Notes under the pieces: model-generated | Databases searched by the model: none | Seen by the model: the letters and a program-made list of their open reading frames with translations, nothing else | Told to the model about the DNA's origin: nothing | Translations under genes and position numbers: made by a program | Source of the DNA: Bisporella sp. PMI_857 | Lineage: Eukaryota > Ascomycota > Leotiomycetes > Helotiales > Helotiaceae | DNA length: 64,000 bases | Assembly: GCA_021307315.1 (NCBI GenBank) | Contig: JAJSPD010000115.1 | Coordinates: forward strand, 30,816 to 94,815 | Direction: 5' to 3' | Shown here: piece by piece, positions 36,504 through 48,891 of the stretch | Layout of the letters: the number at the start of each line of letters is the position of its first letter | How positions within the stretch are numbered: position 1 is the first letter of the stretch

Positions 36504-39500
36504 TAACGGCCTTTGATTTTGGAGTTGGCTGGCAAGGCAGCGTTCATTTATTCACAATGAAATATCATCATACCTGGTTCATCGCGACCATAACTATTCA
36601 TCCTTGACATCCATGCAATAACTGTTGAGGCTGTACATCATAGAACTAGCGTAGCACCGCGTCGTAAGTGTTACCTTACATGTCGAGTCCCCCCATTTCG
36701 AGAAAGGCACCTTCCACATCAAGACCATGCTCTGATTGCATTTCTGCACAACATCGATAATGATCCCCCGTTTCCTATCGGATCTGATGTACCACCGCCG
36801 GAAAGATCAGCTTGGCTCGCGACAGGTTGACAGATCCCTCTAGACTCTTCCCTCGTCCAACCATGTTAAATTAATTAAAAAAAATTAATTAAAAAAAAGC
36901 TTATTCATCTTCGCCTTATCGCAGCGTGTTGAAGTCTCTCCATCCTATTCTTGGGCTGCGTGCAAACACCAAGACCATATCGCTGCCGCCCAGACGAACA
37001 ACCAACCGCGCTCAAAAAAAACGAAAAACAAAAAAGCAATATAATATGGAAGAACGGTGAAACACAAAAAATAATCTCCGTTGCTTCCGGACCTGGGAAC
37101 TTCTCTCGCTGGTGAGCTCCTGGCATTTCCCTAGATCTTGCCCACCCCAAGAATGCCCACATGAAGCCAACTGCACGTACCCAGGTTAATTTATTATTTC
37201 CCGGCTTTGGTTATACCTTGGACACCATCTGCTTTCCCCAACCCTGGTGCTGTATTGCCCCGACCTCGCCTTCAATATCGAACCACAGGTCATGTACCTT
37301 CTCGTACCTTTTGTACTCGCAACCTGTGCGCCGAGCAACTGTAGATTATGGCCTAAACCGAGTTTGCTTATCTCGGCCCAACGTCAACATCGGCCTAGAC
37401 GTGATCGCTCTTATCACCCCGTAAAAACCTCGGCCTTCAAAAATGCTGCTGGCGGCTCCAGAACTATGTAAACGGGGATAGCTGAAACGGCTTGTAGCAG
37501 ACGGCTTGTAGCAACAGGCTTCTAGACACGGTAACTACCATCGTACCGAAGGCGCAACCGAAACAAACAGTCAGCCGAAACTCGTCAGTTCTTCGTCTGT
37601 ACCAGCTCCGGCACATCTGCCGGTTTGGAGGGAAGAAGGTCGTGGGTGTCGCTTTGTGTGGTGATAAACATGTCAGAACATGGTAATCGGGGAAAAGAAA
37701 AAGAGTGAGCAACGGTTTCCCAAAAGGCGAACATGTCCATGCATAAATAAACCCAGGGATTACTCATGGGTTGAAGTTGGAAGCGGGATGGATGCTGACA
37801 CTGACGCAGGTCCAGTCTTGTCACTTACAGTAGTGATTTTTTTCTCCTGGTTTGGGCTTTCGTGGCTTTCTGAAAATGCCTGCAATTAATGTAACGTTTA
37901 GTGGTAAGTAGCGCTAGATGCAAGTGACATTAGATAAATTTGCCCTCTGCTCCATCACAAACCAGCATCCCCAAATTTTGCTTATCTGATCCTGGGAAAG
38001 TAGACAACCTTCACAGATTCTTGACCTTCGGCCATATCTCAGAAATAGGAAACGCTGCTTTCGAGAAAACCCAAGCACTTGGTCCTGGCGGCAGAGAATC
38101 ACCATTACGGTCAAGCTTGCGATGCACTCCATCATCTCATCACCCCATTCCCTCTCTCAGAATCCAACACCTGGCCCCTTTTCCGAAGCGAGCGAGCTTT
38201 AGGGTTTAGGGACTTTGCCGAGCTCGTAGGCAGAAGCTGGACTTTGTATGACGCCGTTTCCTGGTGGCTTGCAAGGTGTGCTATGGATAACGGTGATAAC
38301 AAACCTTAAACTTACGTTATGTCTTGTGTTGGTGATTAGGAGGTGGTCGGAGAAGCGTTCCACTTGAAGCTCCGCTGAAGACATGCTCTTTAACTTCCTG
38401 TAGGGTAAGATCTGACAAACAGGTCCGCATATCTCTTTTCCCAGAACCAGCACCGCTGATTGGAAAAGGCCGGGAAAATCAAACTCGGCACATCCATCGC
38501 GAGCAAAATCCCAAAAGAATCCAAAAGCTTCGGTTGCTGCCGCCCTGCCACGTGGATTATCTGACCAGTGGGGGGGATCTGATGGTGTATCATTTCCCTT
38601 TCCAGCTGAAGAAGGGCAATTCAGCATCGTCGTAGGCAGAATTAAGTATCTACTATTCTTGAAGCTGCACCCATCTATAAATATATGTTCAGCGGTGCAA
38701 CATGATGATGTCGTACAGGGTATAATCCAGATATTACACATCTGCAGCCTGTCAGCCATTAAATCCCCATCAAATAGGGTGCACTCGCCAAATTGCTTAG
38801 GCCCATCACACCACTAGCATTTGGATTCACACGGCTACCCCTCCATACACCAACACTCTAATTCTGAACCCCATGTCCCCAATTCCTCCCAATCCTGCCA
38901 ACCCCCCAAGATATCCCACGGCGACTGACATCGCAACTCTGCGTGAACCCTATCTCGTGGCGTGAGGCTACCTTGTCCTCAAACAAACTTCCCTATGCTG
39001 CGAAGCCCGCAAGCCCAGGGCATGCTTGTATATTCGGCCCTGCCTCCCAATCAAACCAGATAACTCCCCGGTTCGGTGTCGTGGCGGAAGATTTGTGTCC
39101 CAATCTATACCAAAGAGCTGCATCTAGGCCTACCTTGAAGCCATTGGCTCTTATTCGAACGATAACTTTATATGTGCTCCATCGCCTATGCGGCTTACTC
39201 CAAGCCTGACCACTGGCACTTGATATGATGTACTCTGTGTTCCTGTCATAAAAAGAACCTAGTCTCCCAACCCAGGTCCGCCCTTCTTTCGGGACTTTTG
39301 ACTCTGAGTACTGCTTGCGGTACGGCTACTAAAAAATGCGCGTTGACTGGTCGTCTCATCTACAGAAAAAAGCAATATTCATTTCCTGCCACACCGTTAT
39401 TCCCTCCAACCTTCAATCGCACCCCTCCATCCTAAAATCTGCAATAAATTCCCACCCACGGTTCTACGGGTTCAATAAAGCAAAGCTCATGCGATCTTGG

Positions 39501-40743
39501 TCTCGAAAGACAGCTTATGCTTTGGTATGAGCCGAATTCAACTGCCTCAAGGTTCGTTTTCAAATTGTTAATGGCACATGGCCAAGCGTTGACGTAGACT
39601 TTCGCTGATCCAAATGCAAGGCGTAGGAAGGCCAAATATTTGACCGTAGCCTCGCCGATATTGTTCATCGAGTTTTCGTTTTCAATACCGGTCGCTGCTT
39701 CTACTACTGTGCTCATCCATCGTTCTTTCTGTCGTCTGTGATTTTGTTTGTACATTTTACCCTTTACTAGCAACATCTCGTTTCAATCTCGCTGTTGCTT
39801 CGCGTTCTATAAAGTTGAACCGCGAACCACAGCGTCGAACCAACGACCAACACTCTGCGATCTGTGGCCGAAGGCGTTAATCTTGCTAAAGACACATTCT
39901 GTTACAACAATTAACTTCAGGCCAAGAAGCATTCAGGATCTCATGTGAGCTTTATCATTTCTTGTTTCAGTTTATCCATTTAATCAACAAAAGCTAACGG
40001 TCTAGGCCACCACACACAAAGCCCTCACCTGCTCATAACACTTTTTCTTGAGTATTAATTCGATACAAGGGTTTCTTTCCAGAGGTATGCTATATACTAT
40101 CTTTTGAAATAAAGCTTTCTCCGAAGCTTACGGATTTAGGTGTTCTCATTTCAGGGAAAAGAATTGCTGTCACTTTCTGGCCTTACCGTCACCTTTCCAA
40201 ACCATTTAGCTAGTCCTTCTAATCTGGCAGCCATAAAAAGGAGGAGCCAAGCGAGGTAAATAATGACTTTCTTTACCCAAGCTGCAAACTTCTTCTCACA
40301 AACCTTAGCGCTTGCCTTCAAGGTCCAGCCTTTGCGAACACTTGCGGCTCTGGACTACTATCCAACACTGACATCTACCATTCGGTCTGTATGATCCTGA
40401 ATATAACAGGAATAGGGAATATATTCATGTACACTTCAAGTCATTTCGAAACCACAGTCGTCGGAAAAGCTTACTCTTTAGGCGTTTTGCCTTGCATCGC
40501 GCTATCTGCTTCATCTATTGAGATCGGAATCATTGGCGTCGCAACTTGCGCAACCGAGGCAGCTCTCAAAAGTATGATCTGCCAATCATTTCATAGATGA
40601 TAATACAACTAATAAGGTGTAGTAGAAAGTATCTCGGTCTAAATCGAACACCATACTATAGAATTTCTGGTACGGTTGAGGAAGATCAACGAGTCACTAA
40701 AGCGAAACAGAAAGGAGACCGTCTCGATTGACACTCCTTCAAG
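36504..40743. other. Gene-poor 4.2-kb region upstream of the DUF8004 gene
   Basis: No supported gene. AT palindromic repeats (AATTAATTAAAAAAA twice) lie at about 36870-36898. The longest ORF, 186 codons on the minus strand at 38199-38759, shows no recognisable family and may be chance. The segment before 40743 may contain a long leader or promoter. Confidence 0.4.
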
Positions 40744-43700
40744 ATGTCTGGCAGATCTGCCATTATTCGTAAAAAGCAGGACAAAAGCGCTCGTGAGCAT
40801 CTGGAGGCTACTAGGAAAAAGGCGCAAGAGGAAAGCTCTGGTGTAGGCTCAATATCTTCTGGATCAGATGGCGTCATCCGACAACCCCATTTACAAAATA
40901 GTCATGGACTGTTTGCCGTATCACAGAAGCCATCAGTGCCAATTGTGGTGGACTCGCTCATCGAAAAATCCAGTTTCAGAAAAGCCATGGAGGAAAAGAG
41001 TGCAGGAGTGAGAAACAACATTGTGAAAGCTTTGACATCAAGAAAAAAAACAGAAGCAAAGACAGACCGACCAGCCACGGCCACCGAGGCTCATGCTATC
41101 CGAGAACCATCCCATGAGTTGGATGGTCATAGCATACCTCCCCCACCTGCGTACGGAAAGCAGAATATGGAAGACGGTCTTCGACCAGGTCCACCGTTAA
41201 CAAAGCTGCCACCTGTCCCTGGTGAGTATAAGCAATGGCCAGGTCGGGGTCACTCGGCTCAACCATGGGATAAGTCCAGCTTGCGTCAAGACTCTACCTT
41301 GTGGGATCCCAATGGCGATCTTGTCGTTTATGTTCAGGAGAGCAATGATTCTACAAATCAAGGAATTCTTTCCATCCCATCATACAAGGTTAAATCGTCA
41401 TTACTTTTGACCAGTAGTATCGGCTTCCTACAACATGTCATTGAAGGCGCTAGACGGTATGTCCGCAAATCTGCGGAGAACCCAGGTTGGGATGATGGTT
41501 GTGTTAAATATGAGTATACGTTGCTCCTACCAGGGAAACTGCAGTCCCCGAAAATACTTCAGAATGAGATAACTCATCACCTTATAACTTGTCGAAACGT
41601 TTTTGCGGTTCTGCTGAACTGCTCGTTGGTCGCCAAAAGCCAAAACCTAACCAATGCCCTTTTTGAGGTCTACGACTTGCTGTACTCCTGGCAAGAAGTA
41701 GGCGAAGCAGCCCTGCTGACGGTAATCCATAGCTACATTGTGCACATGGATTTCAGCGACCCTAGAAATAACATTGCACTTGCGATTGCGCTATTCAATT
41801 GGTCAGAGCGCTGGCATTTTGAAGACCTGTATTGCGAGGCGTTCGTTCATTTGGCTGGTTTGTACAACAAAGCTCAGATGTTTACTGAGTTTAAAGAGGT
41901 CTCACGGCGGTCCAAGATTGCTGTGGAAGGAGCCAGCATCGGCTTGAACGAGCGTGTAGGAAATGCTGAAGCTCTTTTAAAATCTTTAGACTTCGAGGAA
42001 CTATGGAAACAAGACCTGCCTGCGTCGCCAGCTCGTGAAGCATATGAACGACTTCGGAAGTTCTTCATCAAAGAGCTCGAAAAAATCTATGGAGCGTGGC
42101 CACCAGCGATCGCTGTTGGAGAAGATATCTGGCTTACACGTGAGATCGCCTTGAAACTCCAAGCTGACTTTGGTGCACTGTATGACTATCTAGTTGACAG
42201 AACCATTGAGTGGGAATGTGTAGAATCGCGGTCTGGTCCAAAGTGGGGTTTGATTCAACATGCTATTGAGTTTCATGGGAACACTTCTGATGTCCCTTTC
42301 ACTGATCTGGTCCGAAAGTGGGATGACAAACATGGCTGCCCACACATCCCATTGCCATATCCCCTGCTTCCTGAAAGCATTGCGCCAGTAAAGGGCATGA
42401 AGAAGTCCTCTAAGGAAGGTAAGAATGCCCTGCGGAAATTCGCCCTCGCTTACGACGAATCTACGAATGCGTTCTTATCCCGTCAAAAGGACTCTGATAA
42501 TCCCTTCGTGGAGTCATTCCTGGATTTTGAGAAAGAGGATCTCCCTCTTGGCGTAGATCCTCAGCAGGCTCGCCGAGGTAGATGGATCTTGATCTACGTA
42601 ATTCTCCAAGCCCTAGCTACTGTATCAGTCGATAATCCTCGGGTGAAGCATACAAACGGTGTTGCTTATCATCTTTCTGCTGCAATTGCAAGCAAAGGCC
42701 CCTTCTTTGTAAGCAAAGACATCGTCGGAGCGTTTCACGAGGACTCACACTGCTGGAATCTTGCAAAGAGATCACGGCTCGGATCAGTCTCCTCAATGAG
42801 ATCAGGACCTGGTCATTCATATTTTCCAGCTCTTACCAGTCTTACTTCGGAATCAGGACAAAGCTCACAGCGAGGATCAGAGTCAGTAACGTCGTCGATG
42901 AATCTAGGACATGGTCGTTTTTTCAACCCAGCTTCCGCTAATCGTTTCGCTGAGTCTCCTAACCAATGGCGTCAAGGACCAGAGTCTACAGCCTCTTCTA
43001 AGAGTCCAGGACCTCACAGATTCGGTTCTGTGGCCTCAAGGAGCTATGCGGATTCCCTGGATTCGTATAGCCCACACACAGGACGTAATAGCGACAACTT
43101 TGCTCCAGAAATTCTGCCAAAATCGCCCAGGCGTGTAATGATGAACGCCCGTTATGGAAACGATGCAGATTTTGGTCGATCTGGAAGAATTAGCGAGGAA
43201 TCACATAGATATGAGCAGAATACTGGCTACCTTGAGGATACGGCACAAGATCGGCTCATGCCGAAGCAACGTCCTCGTGGTGACATCCGTCCAGGCACTC
43301 GCCAGGAGTATCGGGGGCCATTTATCGAGGAGGAGCGTTCTGAGAATGGCGTTGGGTATGCGAGCGAGAGCGGCTATCATAGTGGTACTCATAGTCCTGA
43401 ACCACAGTTTCCTTATGACGCTACCAGTCATCGCTCTGATAGCAGGAGCCCAACTATCTCGAGTCCTCGTCCTCATCCAACATTTACCGCAAGCCCAGAA
43501 CTCTTGACGGGCAGATTTCCTGCTGGAGAAAGCGGGATGGACAGACTGAAGATAGGTCAGAATCGCGCTCTTCCTATCCGCTTTTATGGTGGAGAAAGCG
43601 AGCCATCCAAGGATATGGAAGACTTGCAGGAAGAGGCTACCTCAAGGAACAATGATGGTTCAGTTTATACGCGCAATGATCGAAATCTAAGAGGTGTACA

Positions 43701-43935
43701 AAATGATGCTGGTATTCGAATGCAGCGGAACGGCGCTGCGTCAGAAGGTCAAGCCCCGTTTCACAATGCTGCAGGTAGTCAACGCCTCAATAACCTTCCC
43801 TACATCGATTTCGACAAGCCGCAGAATTTCACGAATGGCAGGATTGGTAGTGGAAGTCAGTGGGGTAGCCCAATACTCGGCAACCAAAACCCGAAGTTCC
43901 ATTTCGTCGATAGCGATGATGAAGGTGCAGAATAG
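40744..43935 (+). CDS. DUF8004 domain protein, large, intronless
   Basis: 1063-residue protein of a family widespread in filamentous ascomycetes, function unknown. The N-terminal 200 residues are basic, Ser/Pro-rich and probably disordered (RKKQDKSAREHLEATRKKAQ, later PPPPAY). The folded DUF8004 part runs from about residue 190 (LWDPNGDLVVYV) to about 650, containing helical segments such as ITHHLITCRNVFAVLLN and the WECVESRSGPKWGLIQHAIE block. The remaining 400 residues are low-complexity, rich in Ser, Gly, Arg and Pro, with repeated RFGS/SESVTSS-like phrases, ending in the acidic VDSDDEGAE. No membrane segment or signal peptide. The 40744 ATG follows about 4 kb without a gene. I know of no assigned activity. 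Confidence 0.8.
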   Translation: MSGRSAIIRKKQDKSAREHLEATRKKAQEESSGVGSISSGSDGVIRQPHLQNSHGLFAVSQKPSVPIVVDSLIEKSSFRKAMEEKSAGVRNNIVKALTSRKKTEAKTDRPATATEAHAIREPSHELDGHSIPPPPAYGKQNMEDGLRPGPPLTKLPPVPGEYKQWPGRGHSAQPWDKSSLRQDSTLWDPNGDLVVYVQESNDSTNQGILSIPSYKVKSSLLLTSSIGFLQHVIEGARRYVRKSAENPGWDDGCVKYEYTLLLPGKLQSPKILQNEITHHLITCRNVFAVLLNCSLVAKSQNLTNALFEVYDLLYSWQEVGEAALLTVIHSYIVHMDFSDPRNNIALAIALFNWSERWHFEDLYCEAFVHLAGLYNKAQMFTEFKEVSRRSKIAVEGASIGLNERVGNAEALLKSLDFEELWKQDLPASPAREAYERLRKFFIKELEKIYGAWPPAIAVGEDIWLTREIALKLQADFGALYDYLVDRTIEWECVESRSGPKWGLIQHAIEFHGNTSDVPFTDLVRKWDDKHGCPHIPLPYPLLPESIAPVKGMKKSSKEGKNALRKFALAYDESTNAFLSRQKDSDNPFVESFLDFEKEDLPLGVDPQQARRGRWILIYVILQALATVSVDNPRVKHTNGVAYHLSAAIASKGPFFVSKDIVGAFHEDSHCWNLAKRSRLGSVSSMRSGPGHSYFPALTSLTSESGQSSQRGSESVTSSMNLGHGRFFNPASANRFAESPNQWRQGPESTASSKSPGPHRFGSVASRSYADSLDSYSPHTGRNSDNFAPEILPKSPRRVMMNARYGNDADFGRSGRISEESHRYEQNTGYLEDTAQDRLMPKQRPRGDIRPGTRQEYRGPFIEEERSENGVGYASESGYHSGTHSPEPQFPYDATSHRSDSRSPTISSPRPHPTFTASPELLTGRFPAGESGMDRLKIGQNRALPIRFYGGESEPSKDMEDLQEEATSRNNDGSVYTRNDRNLRGVQNDAGIRMQRNGAASEGQAPFHNAAGSQRLNNLPYIDFDKPQNFTNGRIGSGSQWGSPILGNQNPKFHFVDSDDEGAE

Positions 43936-46194
43936 ACGGAGTGGTAAAGACGACGCGCACACTATTGTATGATTAGTAATATATTTTGAGCCTTCATAAA
44001 GGTACCACGCTGTATCAAGCTGCTATAGACAGCTAAATGACTTATGACAAAACAGACGGTTAATTGCATTGGGCGTCAGCACGCTCTTAAATGTATATAG
44101 GCTGGACTTACTTAATACAAAAGTAAATATAGTCCTTGGTGTCCTGATTTGGTGTGTCGTGATTTACTTGTTTGCGGAGAACTGCTAGCTATTTTCGAAT
44201 ATTGTTTCCATACAAAGCACTTGTTCATGAATGTCAGAACATTTTCTTCATCGCTGCCCACGCTGGATCTTTGTCATTGCATGCTATTTCAGCTCTTCTT
44301 TCGGTTACGGGGCGAACTCCATTCTGCGCCCTCACTGCAATAGCACACATGGTTGTACTGGAAGATTTTTAGAACTACTTTCAGCTTGCCTGTCGAAATA
44401 TGTGTTTGTCCCTGCAGATAGTTAGTCTGTACGCTTAACCATATGGCGCTGCGATTGCAATAGGATCATTTGCCTTGAAAATCTTGTCCAACAACATTGT
44501 AACAACGTCTTTGCAAAAACATCCCGTGCTCACATACAGGGCTCAAGCCGCTCGTCCTTTAGTATTTGCAGTCCTTCAGGTCTTGGAATCTGCAAAATGT
44601 TCAAGATTCTGTCACAGAGCCATCTTTGTGTGCTTGAGTTGTACTTCTTTGACAAGAAAAAGCAGCACCCCGTGGTTCAAGCCGGTGGTAAATTATAAGG
44701 ATGCTGTTGACCTGGCGTTTGCGAAGTGGAGTAATTCTGCAAACTGTCTGCTTTTAATACAACGGGCATCTGTATTTGCTTGAGCAGTGGGATAGAAAAT
44801 GAACTGTTGTGGTTGCTCTGAGATTTGTCGTTTGAGGAGCTCGTCATCCAAAATTTCTTCTGGTGCTGCTAGGTAAGATTGTGCATTCGTGTTCACACTA
44901 ATCGTTTCCGAAAGTAAGAGCAATTCCGCCAGGCAATGTTCAGGGCTGATAAGGTGTCTCTTGCATTTGATCAGTTTACGGACGTGATATTCTTAGATTT
45001 GGACTGGTCGTGGTTGTGGTACCTGTGGTTATTTGCTGCTGAACAAGTCTTGAGATCTGTCAATGAACAATACACACTTACCTGATCACTTTTGGAATAA
45101 CCGGAAGAAGAATGCTGTATCTATTTAGCGAAGCCCTCGTCTTTGCGTGACCTTTTAAACCTTGGGCATATTCCCTCGGGAAGCCTTTTTTTTTTGCAGG
45201 AGGCCTTGAGTCCTTTCATTCCGCCATTTCATTTTCGTGCATCTCTGCTCACGAATTAACAGAAGACGAGAGCATATTAACAGATTGAGATCTATGGCTC
45301 ATTTGTTGGTATTGAAGTTGTGATGATGTTGGCTCTTTGAATGGTTTCCTATTCCGGAGCTGTCAACACACCAGTTTAGGAAGGAAACCCTTGTTCTCCC
45401 ATAAAGCTCTCGCTGTATGGGAGAACCATTAGTATTTACAAGGAACGCTCTTGCTTTCCTGATTTCGCGCAATACATCACCAATTCAAGAAGAATGACTT
45501 GCTCGGGGTTTGGCGTTTAGAATCATCTTTCAAACAAGCTGGATCGCAATACCGTACCAAAAATTCATTTAGAAGTTCTTTAAACTGAAATGGATAGTGA
45601 ATTCACGGATACCGATCCATTTATCAAATTCATCCATACCGGGATAGTTGCAGTATTGTGATACAATGACCTCAGCCTATTCAATAGACCTGAAACCGCT
45701 CTTTGCTTCATGCAACCAGATGCAAGCCCATATGCAAGCCTGCTTCCACCGAGAACAAACTGTATCTGAATGGAGCGGGTATGTTCTGGAATACGATTCA
45801 ATTATACAATACCCAAATAGATCCCTTCATGTCAGGATAGGATGGCATCCTCCCGCTTCCCCTTCTACAGCATGTCTTGATACCCGGAGCATACTGGTAG
45901 AGAAACAGAGGCAATTCAGAGAATTAGTATACGCCTAGCATATCAACTAATCCCCTAAATAACTCAAACTCCATGTTCTATTCTCTGGGGTATCTGTTTG
46001 CTATACATGTTTATACCAACCCGCTGAATAGACAGCTCAAGGTTCGGATTGCATATTGCCATCAGCGTGCTCCGCTATAGAATTTAAAGCGCGTCGGGAA
46101 ATTCTCTTTCAAGCAAGTTACCTTCATAATCAGGAACCCGATTAACTCTGGGTCAAGGGTACCACATTTGCATTCATTTCCCTATGTTTCTGGG
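43936..46194. other. Intergenic between convergent DUF8004 and DPH2 genes
   Basis: 2.26 kb of 3' flanks with no supported gene. ORFs of 60-100 codons here overlap on several frames and show no family features. Confidence 0.45.
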
Positions 46195-47865
46195 TCAAGT
46201 CTTTTCCTCATCGCCTACTCTATAACCTCTAGCAATACCCCCTCTTCCCTCCTCAATGCTTGTGCTAGCATCCCCCGTACTAAAATCACTTCCCAAACCT
46301 GTCCAAGTCCGCTGAGTCCTCAGGTACTCTGCCCCAGGGCTTACAGCTCCATTTACTGTAGCTAGATCGCCTTTCGCTTTCAGTGTCAGAGCTTGGGATA
46401 CCGTTTCGTTTTTTGGCTCTCCCAATGACTTTGGTGTTGGATTAGAAGCGGATATGGTGGTGCGCATAGGTCTACTATGCGAGACATAACGACCAGTGCG
46501 GAGGTCAAATTCTGGGGGCGCGGACTCTTCTTCGCTGTCATCATCCTGTCCAATCTCCAGATTATTTTCTCCATTCACTTCCTCCAAGCCCTTCTTGCCA
46601 GGCGTAGTTTTTTCTATAGCTATTGCGTCTATAGACCCAAAATCCCCTCTCCATTCTCCAGTCCACACCCTCTCCTCATCCCCCATCAGCGTAAGCTGCA
46701 ATTCAAAAGGTGTAATGATTGGCCTGTAAAACTCCGTACTCTCAATCAAGCTACTTTCCCAGCACCCAACCACAACCCAGCCGCCTATCTCCGAGAAGTT
46801 GGCAATCTTTGCGGCATTAACTTTGCCAACGACGAAAGTGTAGCTTTTCTTGCCTGCTTTCTCGATCATCTTTTTGATAGTAGTTACTGTTTCTAGGTAG
46901 TTGCGCACGGAGAGCGTGTTGATGAGAATGCCGAATATGGGGTTGGTGGAGAGAGACGTAAGGAGGGCATATCGCCGACGGAGGGTGATGGACGTGTTGG
47001 TCTGCAAGGCTGAGGTAGATGAGGTGGGATGGATATGGAGGTCTTTGACGCGGGAGTTAAGTGTGAGAAGAAGAGCTGGAGGTGGGTCGGAAATATGGAA
47101 TAGGGAGTATGTTTTCAGTTCTTCTTCTTGTATATTGATTTCGCGGTTTGGTACGAGAGCTGATGGATCATGAATCACATCTGGTGCAAGCACATTCTCC
47201 CATCCATCTCTTGTTAATCGTTCCAGTATTATCGGAATATGAGAGTTGTAGGTGATGTCCGCGATTACTAGAATTTTCTGCTGCTTCCCCCTTTCTCTGT
47301 AAGTTTGATCGAAAGCATGTATGACAACGTCTATATCCAACGGTCGCGTAGTAAAAACGTATATAACTGGTAATCGTGCGGTTGGACTCAGACAACTTCG
47401 TCCATAATGCACCACCACCTCAGCATCGACATGTTCCGCCGCGACTTCATCTACACAGCAAGCACCATAGCTTGTATCTGCCAATATATATAGCTTGTGC
47501 TTCTGGTGCGATTCCTTGGCCTCGGTTGTTGTGAGGTTGTTGAAGCTCTTCTCCAATGCCTCCTCCTCGTGATTCCCCTCCTTATTCGCCGATTCATTTG
47601 TTATTGAGCTCGACTCTTTTAATTCTTTTTCTAAAGCCTCGAAAACTCGAACTCCATCCGTCAGCATAGAGTCCGGAAACTGCAGCGCGATTCTTTGCCA
47701 TCCTCCCTTAAGAATTTCTCTCGTAGTCCGCGAGACTTCGTAAACATCATATATTTCAATACTACTCAGACGTGATGAGGGTTCTGGAGCTATTATAGGG
47801 GTTGAGTCTTCAAATATATGCGTCTCAGGCGTAGAAAGGACTGGTGCTGTGCCGAGCGTTGTCAT
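46195..47865 (-). CDS. DPH2: Diphthamide biosynthesis protein 2
   Basis: Subunit of the Dph1-Dph2 complex, a radical-SAM type iron-sulfur enzyme that transfers a 3-amino-3-carboxypropyl group to a His of elongation factor 2, the first step of diphthamide synthesis in the cytosol. Single exon, 556 residues from the ATG at 47865; the longer frame has no earlier ATG. Family blocks: GGWQRIALQFPDSML near residue 60, YILADTSYGACCVDEVAAEH (Fe-S cysteine region), VHYGRSCLSPTARLPVIYVF, the central domain, FVVGKVNAAKIANF, and VVGCWESSLIESTEFYRPIITPFEL with the third conserved Cys. An acidic linker between the first two blocks is longer than in yeast. Typical housekeeping gene. Confidence 0.93.
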   Translation of the reverse strand: MTTLGTAPVLSTPETHIFEDSTPIIAPEPSSRLSSIEIYDVYEVSRTTREILKGGWQRIALQFPDSMLTDGVRVFEALEKELKESSSITNESANKEGNHEEEALEKSFNNLTTTEAKESHQKHKLYILADTSYGACCVDEVAAEHVDAEVVVHYGRSCLSPTARLPVIYVFTTRPLDIDVVIHAFDQTYRERGKQQKILVIADITYNSHIPIILERLTRDGWENVLAPDVIHDPSALVPNREINIQEEELKTYSLFHISDPPPALLLTLNSRVKDLHIHPTSSTSALQTNTSITLRRRYALLTSLSTNPIFGILINTLSVRNYLETVTTIKKMIEKAGKKSYTFVVGKVNAAKIANFSEIGGWVVVGCWESSLIESTEFYRPIITPFELQLTLMGDEERVWTGEWRGDFGSIDAIAIEKTTPGKKGLEEVNGENNLEIGQDDDSEEESAPPEFDLRTGRYVSHSRPMRTTISASNPTPKSLGEPKNETVSQALTLKAKGDLATVNGAVSPGAEYLRTQRTWTGLGSDFSTGDASTSIEEGRGGIARGYRVGDEEKT

Positions 47866-48232
47866 GGTGGTGTGTTGCTTCACATATAACACTTCTTTCA
47901 AAAAATTTGGAGGGGTAGCATTTGGCGGGGATGTTGCTAAGACTCTGGATAGGTTATCAATTCAGGACTGGGAGAGGGCACCATTTACAAGCTCAGAATG
48001 GCTAGAAGCGTACTAACGATGAATTCCACTTGCACGTCGGAAGCTTCAAATAAATCGTTTTTTATATCATATATATTTATTCCTAAGTATTGTGCGGGTT
48101 TGCAGTATGAACAAGAAATGCATTCATGATCATAACTCCATCCCAGGTATCAAAATTTCGGCCGTTACTCCATATCCATAACCCATTATCTAATCCAGAT
48201 TCACTAATACCGCTCTCCCATTTCTTAGCACC
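47866..48232. other. Intergenic, 367 bp
   Basis: Promoter of DPH2 and 3' flank of the MARVEL gene; both genes are on the minus strand. AT-rich near 48050. Nothing further seen. Confidence 0.5.
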
Positions 48233-48891
48233 TTACACGTAGGCGTGTCTTCTGCCAGAGTGCGAGTGTGAGCTGTGATGGCTGCGGTGGCTGCCACTTC
48301 GGCGGTGTCCATGTCTCGAATAATGAGTCTCCTTCACCACTACTTTCCTCGAATCACTACTCCGACTAACCATGAGCGCAAGAATGCTCGTAATAAAGAA
48401 AAAAATGCAATTCATGATGCCAAACGCAAATGAAGCCTTGAGCATAGCGCATGTCTTGTCTGTATTGACACTAACACCCGGCCCGCTAACGCCAAAGCCG
48501 GCGAAGCTTATTGCCCATCCCTCACTTGATGAAACCTTTGTGCAATCCGCATCTGCGATAAAGCGCAGGACGTAGACTGAGCCAATTAATGCGCCGACGA
48601 AGCAGATGTCGATGAAAGCGACGAATCGCGCGTTGGTTCTGGTGCGATGGTAGGTGAAGAGCGTAGCGATGGCCCAAACGGCTCCGAGTACAGAGACGAT
48701 GAAGAGGATGAGAATGTAGTCGGGTGTGAGGGCGTTGTTGGAGGCGTAGATGTGGACGAAGTACGCCAACATTCCAAGAGTAGGAATCTGCCATCTGTTA
48801 GTTGGTGAGGCGGGATAGATTGCGAGAGCAAACATACCAGAGTGACGATCTCCATAAAGCGCCAAAAGGCGAAGAAGATTCCGAAAAGCAT
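48233..48891 (-). CDS. MARVEL domain membrane protein
   Basis: Small tetraspan protein of the MARVEL type, found in fungal plasma membranes and linked elsewhere to membrane apposition and eisosome-like domains. Exons 48891-48838 and 48787-48233 give 202 residues; the 50-nt intron joins MEIVTL to IPTLGMLAYFV, as in homologues. Four hydrophobic spans: residues about 1-23, 40-65, 75-100 and 140-165, with the extracellular loop containing two Cys (DADC, DKTC). The C-terminal 45 residues are hydrophilic and rich in His, Ser and Arg (RHGHRRSGSHRSHHSSHSH), which could bind metal or lipids but is only compositional. The ATG at 48891 matches the family start; the frame runs further upstream without an ATG. 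Confidence 0.8.

Noticed and set aside
38196..38212. Telomere-like TTTAGGGTTTAGGG
   Set aside because: Only two units and not at a contig end; probably chance.
38199..38759. 186-codon minus-strand ORF
   Set aside because: No family features, signal or membrane segment I recognise. Its length is possible by chance in moderately GC-rich DNA, so I kept it only as a note in the intergenic entry.
46477..46896. 139-codon plus-strand ORF
   Set aside because: Lies entirely inside DPH2 on the opposite strand; a shadow frame.
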